Assembly: GCA_964017235.1 (NCBI GenBank)
Contig: OZ024933.1
Span: 6,575,962 to 6,639,961, forward strand
Origin: Sabellastarte sp. h YS-2021
Taxonomy: Eukaryota; Annelida; Polychaeta; Sabellida; Sabellidae
Length of the DNA stretch: 64,000 nt
Reading direction: 5' to 3'
A model generated the notes under the pieces. That model had not been told where the DNA came from. It saw nothing but the letters and a program-made list of their open reading frames with translations, and did no database searches. Numbering within the stretch: position 1 is the stretch's first letter; each line of letters opens with the position of its first letter. Both the position numbers and the translations under genes were made by a program. This document shows, in pieces, positions 53,411-64,000 of this stretch.

Positions 53411-53895
53411 GGGTTGTTTTACTTTTATTATCCACCATTTTGTATGATTTATGGGTTAAATAACATGAATCTTTAATGAGAGAATGTGAAAAAACCATCA
53501 AAGACCAGTAGCAACAGTGAATATAAAAACTTCAATCTTTAACTTGCAATATCTCAATTATTTCTGCATGGATTTTTATGTAATTCACATGAGCAGAAGC
53601 GCTGTAAGAACACCTTTCTAATGATATATAATACATATTTGTAAGTTACATACTTTCCGAGATATTGTTGAAAAAACGGAAGTTATTCCCACTCATTATC
53701 CATAGTACCGGGGCGCCGGTGTATACAAAAAAAAATACATCACGGTCTGTATAATTATCTCTTCTTTTTCAAGTATCTTTTCGATAGAATATGATTATTT
53801 TTTGCTGTAAGCAATTCTAGATGCAGTTTTAACTTTTAACTACATGACAATTAAGGAAGATATATTTTGATATATCTTATACATTTTTTGCACAT
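53411..53895. other. Downstream flank of the host gene, nothing recognised
   Basis: AT-rich with no gene or tandem array. I find no clear AATAAA with a supporting context. Confidence 0.4.
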
Positions 53896-54246
53896 GTGAG
53901 TAAAAGAACATATTTGGCAGGTGGCTTGGTATGCTGCAGGACTCGCCACCCTATATTTTTGGTAGGCTTTATGTCTAAATTAGGCCTGTGGTAGACAAAA
54001 ATGTCTAAAATGTGGAATATTGCTTGTTAGGGACCTACCACATTTCTTTCCATATTTCTTTTATATTTGGCAGGTGGCTTATCGCTTAAAAGTATTGCGG
54101 ATAGCCAATTTTTCTCAAGTAACTCATTCACCTACTTTTGGGAGAGCTTTCACATGGTGAAGTTTCAGACCCATAGCTAATTACTCACCTACTCAAAATG
54201 AGTAAATGCAAATTATCTCTAAAAGTATTGCAGATAGCCAATTTTT
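53896..54246. repeat. 157-bp unit followed by 133-bp unit
   Basis: Same junction as at 23457: a TTTGGCAGGTGGCTTATCGCTT block changes directly into the 133-bp repeat. The array is then interrupted by the next element. Confidence 0.75.
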
Positions 54247-56525
54247 ATCTCCCGCCGGGCTTTAGCCCCCGAGGGAGATTATAAAATGCATCCTGTGCAT
54301 GCGTGCGTGCGTTAGTGTGTCACGCAGATTTCTCCAAAACTGCTACAGCTACAGTTTTTTTGTAAATTAATTGTCCTAATGAATTTTCATGTCCTTGAAC
54401 ATTTTTTGATTTTGTGGACTTAGGCCTAAAGATAAGTGAGTAACAGCAATTTTAGCTACTTTGAGTAAAGGACTCATAACTCAAAAAGTATTGCAGTTAG
54501 AGTTTTTTCTTGAAATATGTTGTTCAGCTACTTTGTCCTTAGCTATAAGATGGTACATAGTTTGGGGTTTTATTGCATGCCATAAGTGAGTAATAGCTAT
54601 TTTCTCATTTGTAGCTAAATAACAGAAGAAGTAAATGTCAAATATCATCAAAAGTATTAAAGTTAGGGAAATCTTTTCAAATATGTTGTGCATATACTTT
54701 TTGGTAAGCTATCACATGGTAAAGTTTCAGACCTGTTGCACCTTGGATAGCTGAGTAATAGCTACTTTGAAATTCTGACTGTTGAGTAAAGCAATTGTAA
54801 CTCCAAAACTATTGCAGTTAGAGTATTTTCCTAAAATATGTTGTTCAGCTACTTTGTACTTAGCTATAAGATGGAACATAGTTTGGGGTTCTATTGCATG
54901 CCATAAGTGAGTAATAGCTATTTTCTTATTTGTAGCAAAATAATGAAAGAAGTAAATGTCAAATATCTTCAAAAGTATTAAAGTTAGGGAAATCTTTTCA
55001 AATATGTTATCATCTACTTTTTGGTAAGCTATCAAATAGTAAAGTTTCAGACCTATTGCATGTTGGATAGCTGAGTAATAGCTACTTTGAAATTCTGACT
55101 GTTGAGTAAATCCATTGTAACTCCAAAACTATTGCAGTTACATTATTTTCCTAAAATATGTTGTTCAGCTACTTTGTCCTTAACTATAAGATGACATATA
55201 GTTTGGAGTTCCGTAGCATGCCATAAGTGAGTAATAGCTATTTTGTTATTTGTAGCAAAACAATGACAGAGGTAAATGTGAAATATCTTAAGAAGTATTA
55301 AAGTTAGGCTAATCTTTTCAGGTATGTTGTTAATATGTCTGAAAAGGTAAAAGGAAGAAATGATTTAATTTTTGGAGTGATCCGGATCACTCTGGATCTT
55401 CTGGATCCATGAAATGTAATTTTTAAAGACATATAACTCGAAAACTTATGGATGAATTTCGATGAAATTTTCAGGATATGTCTGAAATGGTAAAAGGAAG
55501 AAATGATTCAATGTTTGGAGTGTTCTGGATCACTATCTGGATCTTCTGGATCAATGAAATGTAATTTTTAAAGACAGATAACTCCAAAACTTAACGATGG
55601 ATTTCAATGAAATTTTCAGGATATGTCTGAAAAGGTAAAAGTAAGAAATGATACAATTTTGGAATTGATCTGGATCACTATCTGGATCTTCTGGATCCAT
55701 GAAATGTAATTTTAAAGACAGATAACTCAAAAACTTATGGACGAATTTCGATGAAATTTTCAGGATATGTCTGAAAAGGGAAAAGGAAGAAATGATTCAA
55801 TTTTGGGAGTGATCCGGATCACTATCTGGATCTTCTGGATCCATGAAATGTAATTTTTAAAGACATAACTCAAAAACTTATGGACGGATTTTGATGAAAT
55901 TTTCAGGATATGTCTGAAAAGGTGAAAGGAAGAAATGATTCAATTCTGGGAGTGATCCAGATCACTATCTGGATCTTCTGGATCATGAAATGTAATTTTT
56001 AAAAACAGATAACTCAAAACTTATGGACAGGTTTCGATGAAATTTTCAGGATATGTCTGAAAAGGTAAAAAGTAGAAATGATTTAATTTTTTGAGTGACC
56101 CGGATCACTGTCTGGATCTTCTGGATCCACAAAATGTAATTTTTAAAGACAGATAACTCAAAAAAGTATGGATGGATTTCAATGAAATTTTCAGGATATG
56201 TCTGAAAAGGTAAAAGGAAGAAATGTTTCAATTTTGGAAGTGATGCGGATCTTCTGGATCCATGAAATGTAATGTTTAAAGACAGATAACTTAAAAACTT
56301 ATGGGCGGATTTTGAGGAAATTTTCAGGATATGCAAGATAGAGCAATTTCAGTGATAAGTAAGTTATTCACTTACTTTTGGGTGGAAATGCCTTTTATCT
56401 TTAAAAATATTGAAATCAAACATTAAAGTGCCTCTTGCTTGTTGTCACTTCTACATGTGCCTCCATCTCACAAGAAAATTTATGTTCCACTATCTTTAGT
56501 ACATCTAATTAATACGGCGGGAGAT
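54247..56525. mobile_element. 2.3-kb HINE-like element inserted in the 133-bp array
   Basis: The head hairpin ATCTCCC...GGGAGAT (54247-54279) is followed by TGCATGCGTGCGTGCG. About 2.8 units of a 320-bp repeat (54430-55330; ctactttg box at 54528, 54849 and 55169) come next. Then about 6.6 units of a 143-146 bp repeat (55340-56335) each carry GGATCC-type and TTTTCAGGATATG boxes. The tail arm CGGCGGGAGAT (56515-56525) is followed by a small hairpin. The 133-bp host array resumes after it. Confidence 0.7.
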
Positions 56526-57510
56526 AATTGCATACGTCAGAATGCTTGTTCTTAAATAACTCATTCACCTACTTTTGGGAGAGCTTTTACTTGGTGAAGT
56601 TTCAGACCCCTAGCTAATTATTGACCTACTCAAAATGAGTAAATGCTAATTATCTCTAAAAGTATTGCGGATAGCCAATTTTTCTCAAATAACTCATTCA
56701 TCTACTTTTGGGAGAGCTTTCACATGGTGAAGTTCCACACCCGTAGGTAATTACTCACCTACTCAAAATGAGTAAATGCGAATTATCTCTGAAAGTATTG
56801 CAGATAGCCAATTTTTCTCAAATAACTCATTCATACATTTTGGAGAGCTTTCAATTAGTGAATTTTCAGATCCGTAGCTAATTACTCACCTACTCAAAAT
56901 GAGTAAATGCCTATTATCACTGAAAGTATTGCACATAGCCAGTATTTCTCAAATAACTCATTCACCTACATTTTGGATAGCTTTCACATGCTAAAGTTTT
57001 TTTATGAATTTTTAAAATAATTTTTAATGCATTAAAATTAATGAAATCATGCACTAAATCAATTATAACTTGAAAACTGTTGCATTTAGATTATTTAGTT
57101 TCAAAATATTATTCACCTATTTTCAGGCAGCTATAACAGCTATAAAATTCCAGACCTGTGGCTCATTACATAGCTGAGTAATAGCTACTTTGAGGTTCTT
57201 ACTCAACACTAAATCATTTATAACTTGAAAAGTATTGCATTTATTTTTGTTAAAATATGTTATTCAGCTACTTTTTCCATAGCTACAACATGGTGAGTAA
57301 CTTGAGTGTCTATCTCAATAGCTAAGTGAGTACTAGCTATTTTTGGACTTTTCACTAACTTCCATCATGAGTAAAATTACTTGTAACTTGAAAACTATTG
57401 CATTTAGGGAATTTTGTGCAAATCTGTTATTCACCTACTTTTGGGTCAGCTATAACATAGTAAAATTTCAGACCTCTAGCTCGTGGCATAGCTGAGTAAT
57501 AGCTACTTTG
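56526..57510. repeat. Resumed 133-bp array, AT palindrome block and 155-bp type repeats
   Basis: About 3.5 units of the 133-bp repeat to 57000, the ATGCAT-centred AT block (57005-57050), then diverged units with TGAGTAATAGCTACTTT boxes to 57510. Same module order as 23457-24353. Confidence 0.7.
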
Positions 57511-57526
57511 GCCTTTGCCGGTGGAT

Positions 57527-57573
57527 ACATCTTGCATCTGGCCACAGATGCGTCCTTGGTCTAGTTATTTAAT
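57527..57573 (-). repeat. Inverted partner of 49800-49846
   Basis: GCATCTGGCCACAGATGCG itself holds a smaller inverted repeat (GCATCTG/CAGATGC). The block is the complement of 49800-49846. Confidence 0.75.
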
Positions 57574-57727
57574 ATCCATTGCATTATTGCAGTTAGAACT
57601 TTGGAATGTATATGTAGATAAAAGGAATCTGTGGCCTCCAATCCATGGTAAAATGGTGGTATGTAGGGCTGGGATGGGTGGTGAAAAATGGTGTCCTGAG
57701 TGTTAACTCTGGTTAGACCAAGATCGT

Positions 57728-57796
57728 GCACTTCACTCGCCAGGTTGCCTGGTTCTAATGCCTCTCTCACCAGAGGAATGTGATGTTATAGCATCT
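57728..57796 (+). repeat. Fragment of an older DIRS ITR
   Basis: CACTCGCCAGGT...GTGATGTTATAGCATCTTT resembles the inner part of the family A left ITR (CTCGCCAGGTGG...GTGACGTCATAGCATCTTT) with the middle altered. Copy 6 starts inside its T-run. Confidence 0.5.
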
Positions 57797-57986
57797 TTTT
57801 ATTGCGTTAATACATCTTATCCAATGGACAATTGCTTTACCGGTTGGTGCGACCAGTCCCGCCAAATGCCAGAAAAAGACTTCCTGTATATGCTACTGGC
57901 AGGACCAGTCACGGAGTGTGCATTCGCTAGGGGGCGCATCGTACTTCCTTCCTGTCTAGACAATGTGACGTCATAGCATCTTTTTT
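57797..57986 (+). repeat. Left ITR of DIRS copy 6
   Basis: More diverged than the others (ACCGGTTGGTGCGACCAGT). TGACGTCA at 57966-57973 is still perfect. The E2F-like box has decayed to TTTGGCACA. Confidence 0.82.
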
Positions 57987-58110
57987 GTTTGGCACATGGA
58001 ATGTGCAGACGTGTTTTCTACAGAGATACGTTTTTGAAGTTTTACAACAAATTGAACCATCTTATGAACTTTATTTTATTCTACATATTTATTTTGTATT
58101 ACTGATCATT

Positions 58111-59330
58111 ATGTCGTCTCCTGGTCAGAAGAAAGGCACGTGTGGCCATACTATGGCTTCGTTTGATGGCCACCTCAAGTGTGCAAGATGTAGAGACAAG
58201 GAGGTTGGAGACGATCCGTGTGTCGTCAAACGTGATTGTCCAATCTGCAAGGACTTTACCCCAGAGCAGATTCTTCAACTTGCTACCCCCACCTACAGAG
58301 AGAGGAAGAATAAGGAGGTTCTGCCTCCCCCACCCCCACTCTCGTGGACCCTTCACAGGTCAGTGTATTGGGCCGGGTGGACGGAGAGAAGACAGTTAAG
58401 AAGTCTGAAACCCCTGCTGGCAAGAAGAAAAGAACTGACGACTCACCCAAGCCCAGGAGTAAGAAGAAATCCAGCAGCAAACCCAGGTGTGATGAACTGA
58501 AGGACCTAGATGAGAAGTGTACAGAACGTTCTTCCAGGCTGGAGGCCATGTTGCTGTCCAAGGCGTTTGCTGTTCCTGTGGAGCCTGTGAGGAAACCCCC
58601 TTCAGTGGTTACCAGTGATCAGCCTTTTTTGATCCTGGAACCTCCACCAGTGGCTTGTCCTATGGTGTGACTGTTGGGGGTGCCGGTTCCAGTCTTGCTC
58701 AGACCACCGGTGAAGCTGCGTTTGTCAGTGAAGCAGCCAGTAAGAGTGCTACCCGCCCTGTTGAGGGTCCCAGTACTGAAGTGGGGAGAAGAGGAGATGA
58801 AATACAGCAGAATGCCACCCAGCCTGTTGAGGCTCCCAGTGCAGGGACGACCACCCAGCCTGTTAAGGCTCCCGGTGCGGGTCCTGAGGTTCTGTTATAT
58901 GGTACCGGTAGTGCTGTGCAGTCTGACGCTGAGGAAGACCTGCAAAGTGAGCCTGGTTCCCCTGCTGTTGACGACTTCCGGTACGGCTCCCCAGACAGAG
59001 ATGTTTCTGGTGACCAAGAACTGTCTGAGGAAGCTAGTTACAGAGAGACCATCAGAGGGGTGAGGTCATTCATGGGCTGGCACAGGATACCTGAATTCGA
59101 CAGTGTTTCATCTTCAGATGATAATCCCTTTGCCATTTCCCAAGTCCAGCCAACCGGGAAGGTATCTGTGAAATTGTCTGTAGACGACTGGCTTTGCCGG
59201 AAGATGGAAAAGCTGAAGAAACACAGAAATAGCTGGGCTCCTCAGGGACCACTTTGTCAAGACACCCAGGTCGTCTAGATGGTACGACATGCATGCTGAT
59301 AAGAAAGACTCTGATGCTCATTCTGTTACA
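58111..59330 (+). pseudogene. DIRS gag, copy 6, frameshifted and C-terminally deleted
   Basis: The ATG at 58111 gives MSSPGQKKGT and the finger (CGH, FDGH, CARC, C-x2-C). Frameshifts lie near 58320 and 58640. The linker (T-Q-P-V repeats) and DDNPFA/DDWLCRK are readable. The sequence then jumps near 59330 to the region upstream of the Cys-rich cluster, so most of the capsid-like half and the gag stop are deleted. Confidence 0.82.
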
Positions 59331-61140
59331 GGGTTGCCACAAAAGAAAGGCGCACATAAAATATGTGAAAGATGTTTCCTGCGTAGATCACTTCAGCTCT
59401 GTAAATTTTGTCACTAATGTCCCAACTGCTGCTATAGATCTACCTGTAAGGGCAAGGCTACACCGGTTTTGGAAAAGAAATGGGAAACCCCGGGGGCGAG
59501 TCCAAAGGTAGTAACAGCACTCAGAGAGGGCTACACCCTCCCCTTCCGGTTCAGACGCAACCTAAACAGATCACCGACTGTCATAAGCAGCTATACCAAC
59601 CCTCAATAAAAATCTCAACCTGTTGGAGGCAATGTATCAGCTGGTGAACAAAAATGCAGTAGAGCCGGTGGAAAATCAAAACTCCCTGGGGTTTTACAAC
59701 CCCAACCCAATAACCGGTGGAGATCTGTCTTGGACCTAAGCACCTTGAACATCTTCCTAAACACAGAGTCGTTCAAGATTGAACCTCCCTGCAGACAGGG
59801 GAGTGGGTAACCTCCATAGATTTCAAAGACGCATACTTCCACATACCAATTCACAGTCAGTCCAGGAAGTACATGCGTTTTTACGTCCAGGGTCGCCCCT
59901 ACCAATTCAAAGCCCTACCCTTTGGCCTATCCACAGCACCCATGGAGTTCACATTGGTGGCCAAAGAGGTCAAACTGATGGCTTTACAGAGGGGTATAAG
60001 AATCCACCAGTACCTAGACGACTGGCAGGTGAGAGCCACATTCCACCAAACTTGCCTCCAGCATACACAGACCTTGGTAGCTCTCTGTCAAGAACTAGGT
60101 AGGCTGGTGAACAAGGAAAAATCAGAGCTGGATCCAAAACAGGCTTTCAACTTCATAGGTTACCAGTTCGACTTGAAAGAGGGCAAGGTCAGACCCACAC
60201 CAGAGCATTGGCAGGCCTTGATAGACAAAATCCAGACAATTCTGTCCAGTCCGGCCGTTCATGTCCCTCATAGAGCTTCTGACAGCCACAGAAAAGCAAG
60301 TCCACCTAGGTCGACTGCATATGAGACCCATACAGTGGCACTTGAAGAACAACTGGAGGGTACCAGAATCACTAGAAAAGGTGATACCAGTTCCCAGGTC
60401 GCTCCACCCCCAATTAAGGTGGTGGCTGGACGAAGGCAATGTGCTACCAGGTCAACCATTGAAACATGCTCTGCAAATTTTTACAGGGGCATCAAAAGAA
60501 GGGTGGGGTGCTCACTTAAACGAGCATACTGCAAGGGGAACTGGTCCCTTCCAGAAAGCAAATTGTATATAAACCACTTGGAGTTAAAGGCGGTCTTTCT
60601 GGCTCTAAAAGAGTTCCAAGACCTCATTTCAAACAACATAGTTCTGGTGGCTACAGACAACACAACAGTGGTTGCCTATATCAACAAGGAAGGGGGATGA
60701 AGTCGGGCTCCCTGTGTGCCCTACTGTGGAGAAACCTGTCCTGGTGCACCAGGAAACAGTAACTCTCAAAGCACGTCACATCTCTGGCCGGCTGCATGTG
60801 ATAGCAGACAAACTATCCATACTTGGCTGGACCATTCAAACGGAATGGTCCCTTCACCCAGAGGTTTTCAAAGCTGTATGCTCCCGGTGGCACCAGCCCC
60901 AGGTGGACCCGTTTGCCACCAGGTTCAACAACAAACTATCACAGTTTGTGTCACCGGTTTCAGACCCCCAGGCATGGGCGGTGGATGCACTCAGTCTGTC
61001 CTGGGAAAATCTGGACCCTTATGCCTTTCCACCAGCAGCCATCTTGGGCAAAGTGTTGGAGAAGTTGCAGGACTACCCAAGCAAAAGAAGCAGGGCTTCT
61101 CTGAGGCAGTGGCAGCACGAATTGAGGCTCCTCAAAGATT
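59331..61140 (+). pseudogene. DIRS RT-RNase H-methyltransferase, copy 6, degraded
   Basis: Traces of the Cys-rich cluster (about 59362-59445), then RT with a deletion that removes the FNRLFLVPKPN block near 59700, LPFGLSTAPMEF and YLDDW in the frame 59873-60240, RNase H with FTGAS (the first catalytic Asp is lost) and ATDNTT. The methyltransferase is cut short by a deletion after AFPPAAILG. Confidence 0.82.
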
Positions 61141-62126
61141 AGGCTCCTCGACCAGATCCATCTATGAGGCAAAGTGGTGCCTCAGTAATCAGGTGGACTT
61201 CAGGCACCACCTCTGAAAGCCATAGCTTACTTCCTTCTGCACCTGTTGCAGGACAGGAAGTTTCAACCAGGTACCATTGAGGGTTACAGATAAGCCATTT
61301 CTGACACTTTGGGCAACTCTCCCATCAATGTCAGCAAAGATGAGAATCTTACTTGTCTCCTGGATAGTTTCCATAGAGACAGACCCAAGGGCAGGAGGGG
61401 TATCCCCTCCTGGAACCTCTCCCTGGTTTTACACCAGCTGACTAAGGCTCCCTTTGAACCTTTAAAAGAGGCCTCACTAAAACACTTGACCTTCAAGACT
61501 GTTTTTCTGTTGGCCCTGGGTTCTGGTAAATGCAGGAGTGAGATTCATGCTTGGTTACATAAGAACATCAGACACCAGTCAGACTTGTCTAAAGTGTCTT
61601 TGTTACCCCTCACCCAGCTTTCTATCCAAGAACCAGCTGGCTAAGGAGGGTCCAGATAGTATGGCCCCAGTGGTCATACCAGCCCTGGTCCCCACTCTAG
61701 ATAAGTCACTCAAGGGTGTCAGGTCCCTCTGTCCAATCAGAGCCTTGTGCTACTACTTGGACAGGACCTCAGATCTTAGGCAGAACAAGGAGTTAGTCTT
61801 TGTCTCCTTCAAGAAAGGTTTTGATAAAGACATCTCACCTGCCACCATCGCCTCATGGATCAAGCAGACTGTGATCCTATGTTATGAGCTCTCTGATCAG
61901 GAGGCCCTCACACTGCATCAGGTTAAACCCCATGATGTCAGGGCCTTTGCTGCTTCTAAGGCCTTCCAGTCGGGGGTCTCCTTAGCAAATTTTGTCAGCC
62001 TGCCACTGGAAATCGCATTACACCTTCACACAGTTCTACTTGAAGGACGTGGCTTGGGTTGATGCAGAGCTTTTTCATTTGGGGCCAGTGGTGGCTGCTC
62101 AAAGGTCCACCACCAAACCCAAAACT
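61080..62126 (+). pseudogene. Tyrosine recombinase, copy 6, frameshifted
   Basis: Small deletions near 61170-61210, a frameshift near 61600 and another near 61985 break the frame. GKCRSEIHAW and HDVR (as PHDVRAFAASKAF) are readable. The CHW and QFYLKD positions fall in other frames. Not functional. Confidence 0.82.
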
Positions 62127-62216
62127 GAGGAGATATGTAAATATGTACATATGATATATATTTGTATATAATATTAAAAAAAAACTGTGACTTGCTTCCT
62201 TTGGGAAGTTTATTTC

Positions 62217-62780
62217 TTTATAAGCTTAAAATTCTCCAGGGTGAATTAGGCAAGTCTTCCTCAAAATCTGCCTTAGTTAAACTTAAACATCTCGCCCACT
62301 TCAACCAGAATGTTATTTTTGCTCTTGGTAAAGCTTTGCAGCAGTTGCCAGACTCGATCTTTGTTGAAAAATGAGATTTCTCACTTGTTTGACTTGTGTC
62401 TTGTATCTGGACCATATCAATCAAGGGATAAAACTAGACATTTTGGTCAACCATAATCGCCCTTTGAACGGATACTCTTTGTTCCCAAATGCAGTAGTCA
62501 TCAGGAGGGCTTGTGAATTAATTGAATAATTTGCATCCTTCCAGCCCAGTTTAGGTCCCAGGAGCTTTGTCTCCAGAAACAGCAGCAGTAAAATAGATAT
62601 CAACCTCATTCCTAATTTCCTATGCATGGAGACAGAATCAAGATTTTTCCCAGCCAGTTCAGCAGTCTGGTCAGGATCAGACTGCCTAAGAAAATGAATG
62701 GCAGAGGCAGGCCCTGGGGCCAGGTTAATGGCTCCGGATGTGGTTCCAGACAGGCCAAAGGGGCTTCACAACATAAATGA
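62217..62780 (+). pseudogene. DIRS family C gag remnant (capsid-like half)
   Basis: The first part reads LVKLKHLAHFNQNVIFALGK, matching the FNRSISQAM segment of family A. After a stop it continues YLDHINQGIKLDIL and LFPNAVVIRRACELIE, matching YLEFIRGGIKPDIL and LFPDSLLVKAEEEI. It is too diverged to be family A. It ends near TGA 62778-62780, followed by CAG CCA, the same leaky-stop consensus. Confidence 0.6.
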
Positions 62781-63000
62781 CAGCCAATACCCAGTAGTTC
62801 TGAAGAAGTTAGGCCAGTGCGGGTAAAGGTTCAATTGTACCCTTATGTAAGTGACAAAGACAATTATATGTAAGAAAAAATATGTGCTGTTGTAGCTCAT
62901 ACACCTTTTTGCAGAAAAAAATGTTCACGTCTGCCACTAAAGAAAAGCATAAGACCTTTATCGGAAATGAAAGAAATAAAGTGTGTCAAAAGTGCTTTTA
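62781..63000 (+). pseudogene. Degraded Cys-rich region of family C
   Basis: Short matches to the post-gag region of family A (AAAGAAAAGCATAAGACC and GAAATAAAGTGTGTCAAAAGTGC, the latter at the first cysteines of the cluster). Frames are broken. It ends at the head of the next element. Confidence 0.4.
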
Positions 63001-64000
63001 TTATGTCAGCTGACTTGTCAGTCAGCTGACATTATGTCATCACTCTGCGGCGTGGGCGTCCGCGTCCGCGTGAACAACTTCTTCTCCAAAACTACAAGGC
63101 CTAGGGACATGCTGTTTTTTTTAAAAGATACCTTATCTATCGAGGATGAAAAATTGTTCAAGGCATGCAAATCTGTCTGTTCGTCTGTTTGCTAGAGACA
63201 TTACAAGGGGGGTACCCCCACCAAAAGTGTGAAAATTTCAAATTTTTATCACAATTTTCTCAGTGACTATTGCAGGGATTTCTCTCATATCTTGCATATA
63301 TGTACTAGGCCAGACGTAGATTCTCTTGTGTGAGTATGAGACCTGGATCTGTCTTACTTTTTTTTTAATAAATATTTTTAATAATTTTTAATGCATTAAA
63401 ATTCATGAAATCATGCACTAAATCACTTATAACTTCAAAAGTGTTGCATTTACAGCATTTTGTGAAAATATGTTGTTCAGCTACTTTTTTCACAGCTACA
63501 ATATGGTGAGTAAGTTGGGTGTCTGTCTCAATAGCTAAGTGAGTAATAGCTACTTTTCGGCTTTTCAGTAACTTCCATTATGAGTAAAATCACTTGTAAC
63601 TTAAAAACTATTGCATTTAGAGAATTTCGTATAAATATGTTATTCAGCTACTTTTGGGCCAGCTATAACATAGTGAAATTTCAGACCTGTAGCTCATGGC
63701 ATAGCTGAGTAATAGCTACTTTTAGGTTATCACTGTTGAGTAAATCGCTTATAACTTGAAAACTATTGCATTTAGAGAATTTCGTATAAATATGTTATTC
63801 AGCTACTTTTGGGTCAGCTATAACATAGTAAAATTTCAGACCTGTAGCTCATGGCATAGCTGAGTAATAGCTACTTTTAGGTTATCACTGTTGAGTAAAT
63901 CACTTATAACTTGAAAAGTGTTGCATTTAGAGCATTTTGTTAAAATATGTTATTCAGCTACTTTTTTCATAGCTACAATATGGTGAGTAAGTTGGGTGTC
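63001..64000. mobile_element. Composite tandem-repeat element running off the window
   Basis: The head is a perfect 12-bp stem (ATGTCAGCTGAC, 63003-63014, with 63021-63032) and a 6-nt loop. It is followed by a GGCGTGGGCGTCCGCG tract, a 63085-63360 segment, the ATGCAT-centred AT block (63385-63420) and a 155-bp repeat array (TATTCAGCTA at 63641, 63796 and 63951). Confidence 0.65.

Larger units (their letters stand above)
57797..62216 (+). mobile_element. DIRS family A copy 6, decayed and 3' truncated
   Basis: Has a left ITR, 5' UTR, gag, RT, RNase H and YR remnants in order, with several deletions. It ends just after the 3' UTR hairpin (62187-62216), so the homopurine tract, ICR and right ITR are missing. 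It is closest to copy 5. Confidence 0.85.

Overview
The window looks like nuclear DNA of an invertebrate animal. Long AT-rich non-coding stretches surround one split gene with GT-AG introns and tRNA-derived SINEs. More than half of the sequence is tyrosine-recombinase (DIRS-type) retrotransposons or non-autonomous elements built from 130-170 bp tandem repeats. No bacterial, viral or organellar features were seen. The repeat style resembles marine invertebrates such as molluscs, but the sequence alone does not fix the phylum.

The main content is one DIRS family (called family A here), present as six copies, all on the + strand: copy 1 (2765-17795), copy 2 (11172-17069, nested in the 3' UTR of copy 1), copy 3 (24354 to about 30185, 3' truncated), copy 4 (35750-42224, intact), copy 5 (43347-49685, nearly intact) and copy 6 (57797 to about 62216, decayed, 3' truncated). 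The layout is: left inverted terminal repeat (ITR), short 5' UTR, gag, overlapping RT-RNase H-methyltransferase and Cys-rich/tyrosine-recombinase (YR) frames, a 3' UTR with a small hairpin and an A/G homopurine tract, an internal complementary region (ICR) equal to the joined element ends, and a right ITR. A second family (B) is present as a gag N-terminal half (1-951), a gag C-terminal half plus deleted RT/YR (19461-20860) and a 3' end (to 21674). A third family (C) survives as decayed gag at about 62217-62790.

The most notable observation is that in copies 3, 4 and 5 the Cys-rich/YR frame is exactly in frame with gag and separated from it only by one UGA. This UGA is followed by CAR-YYA (copy 4 CAG TTA; copies 1 and 5 CAA TCA; family C CAG CCA; copy 3 CAG TTG). 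That is the classic leaky-stop context, so a Gag-(UGA)-Cys-rich-YR readthrough protein is a reasonable hypothesis. RT-RNase H-MT lies in the +1 frame, so about 2.3 kb would be double-coding.

The last five coding exons of an unrecognised host gene lie at 32812-32880, 33494-33542, 51531-51685, 52217-52388 and 53074-53180. Their phases agree, and an intron of about 18 kb contains DIRS copies 4 and 5. The remaining space (3001-6310, 18013-19460, 22979-24353, 30878-32564, 34378-35640, 53896-57510, 63001-64000) holds composite tandem-repeat elements. Each has a hairpin head, a CG-rich microsatellite-like tract, minisatellite arrays and, where visible, a repeated terminal arm plus hairpin. This recalls Helentron-derived (HINE/DINE-1 or oyster pearl-like) non-autonomous elements.
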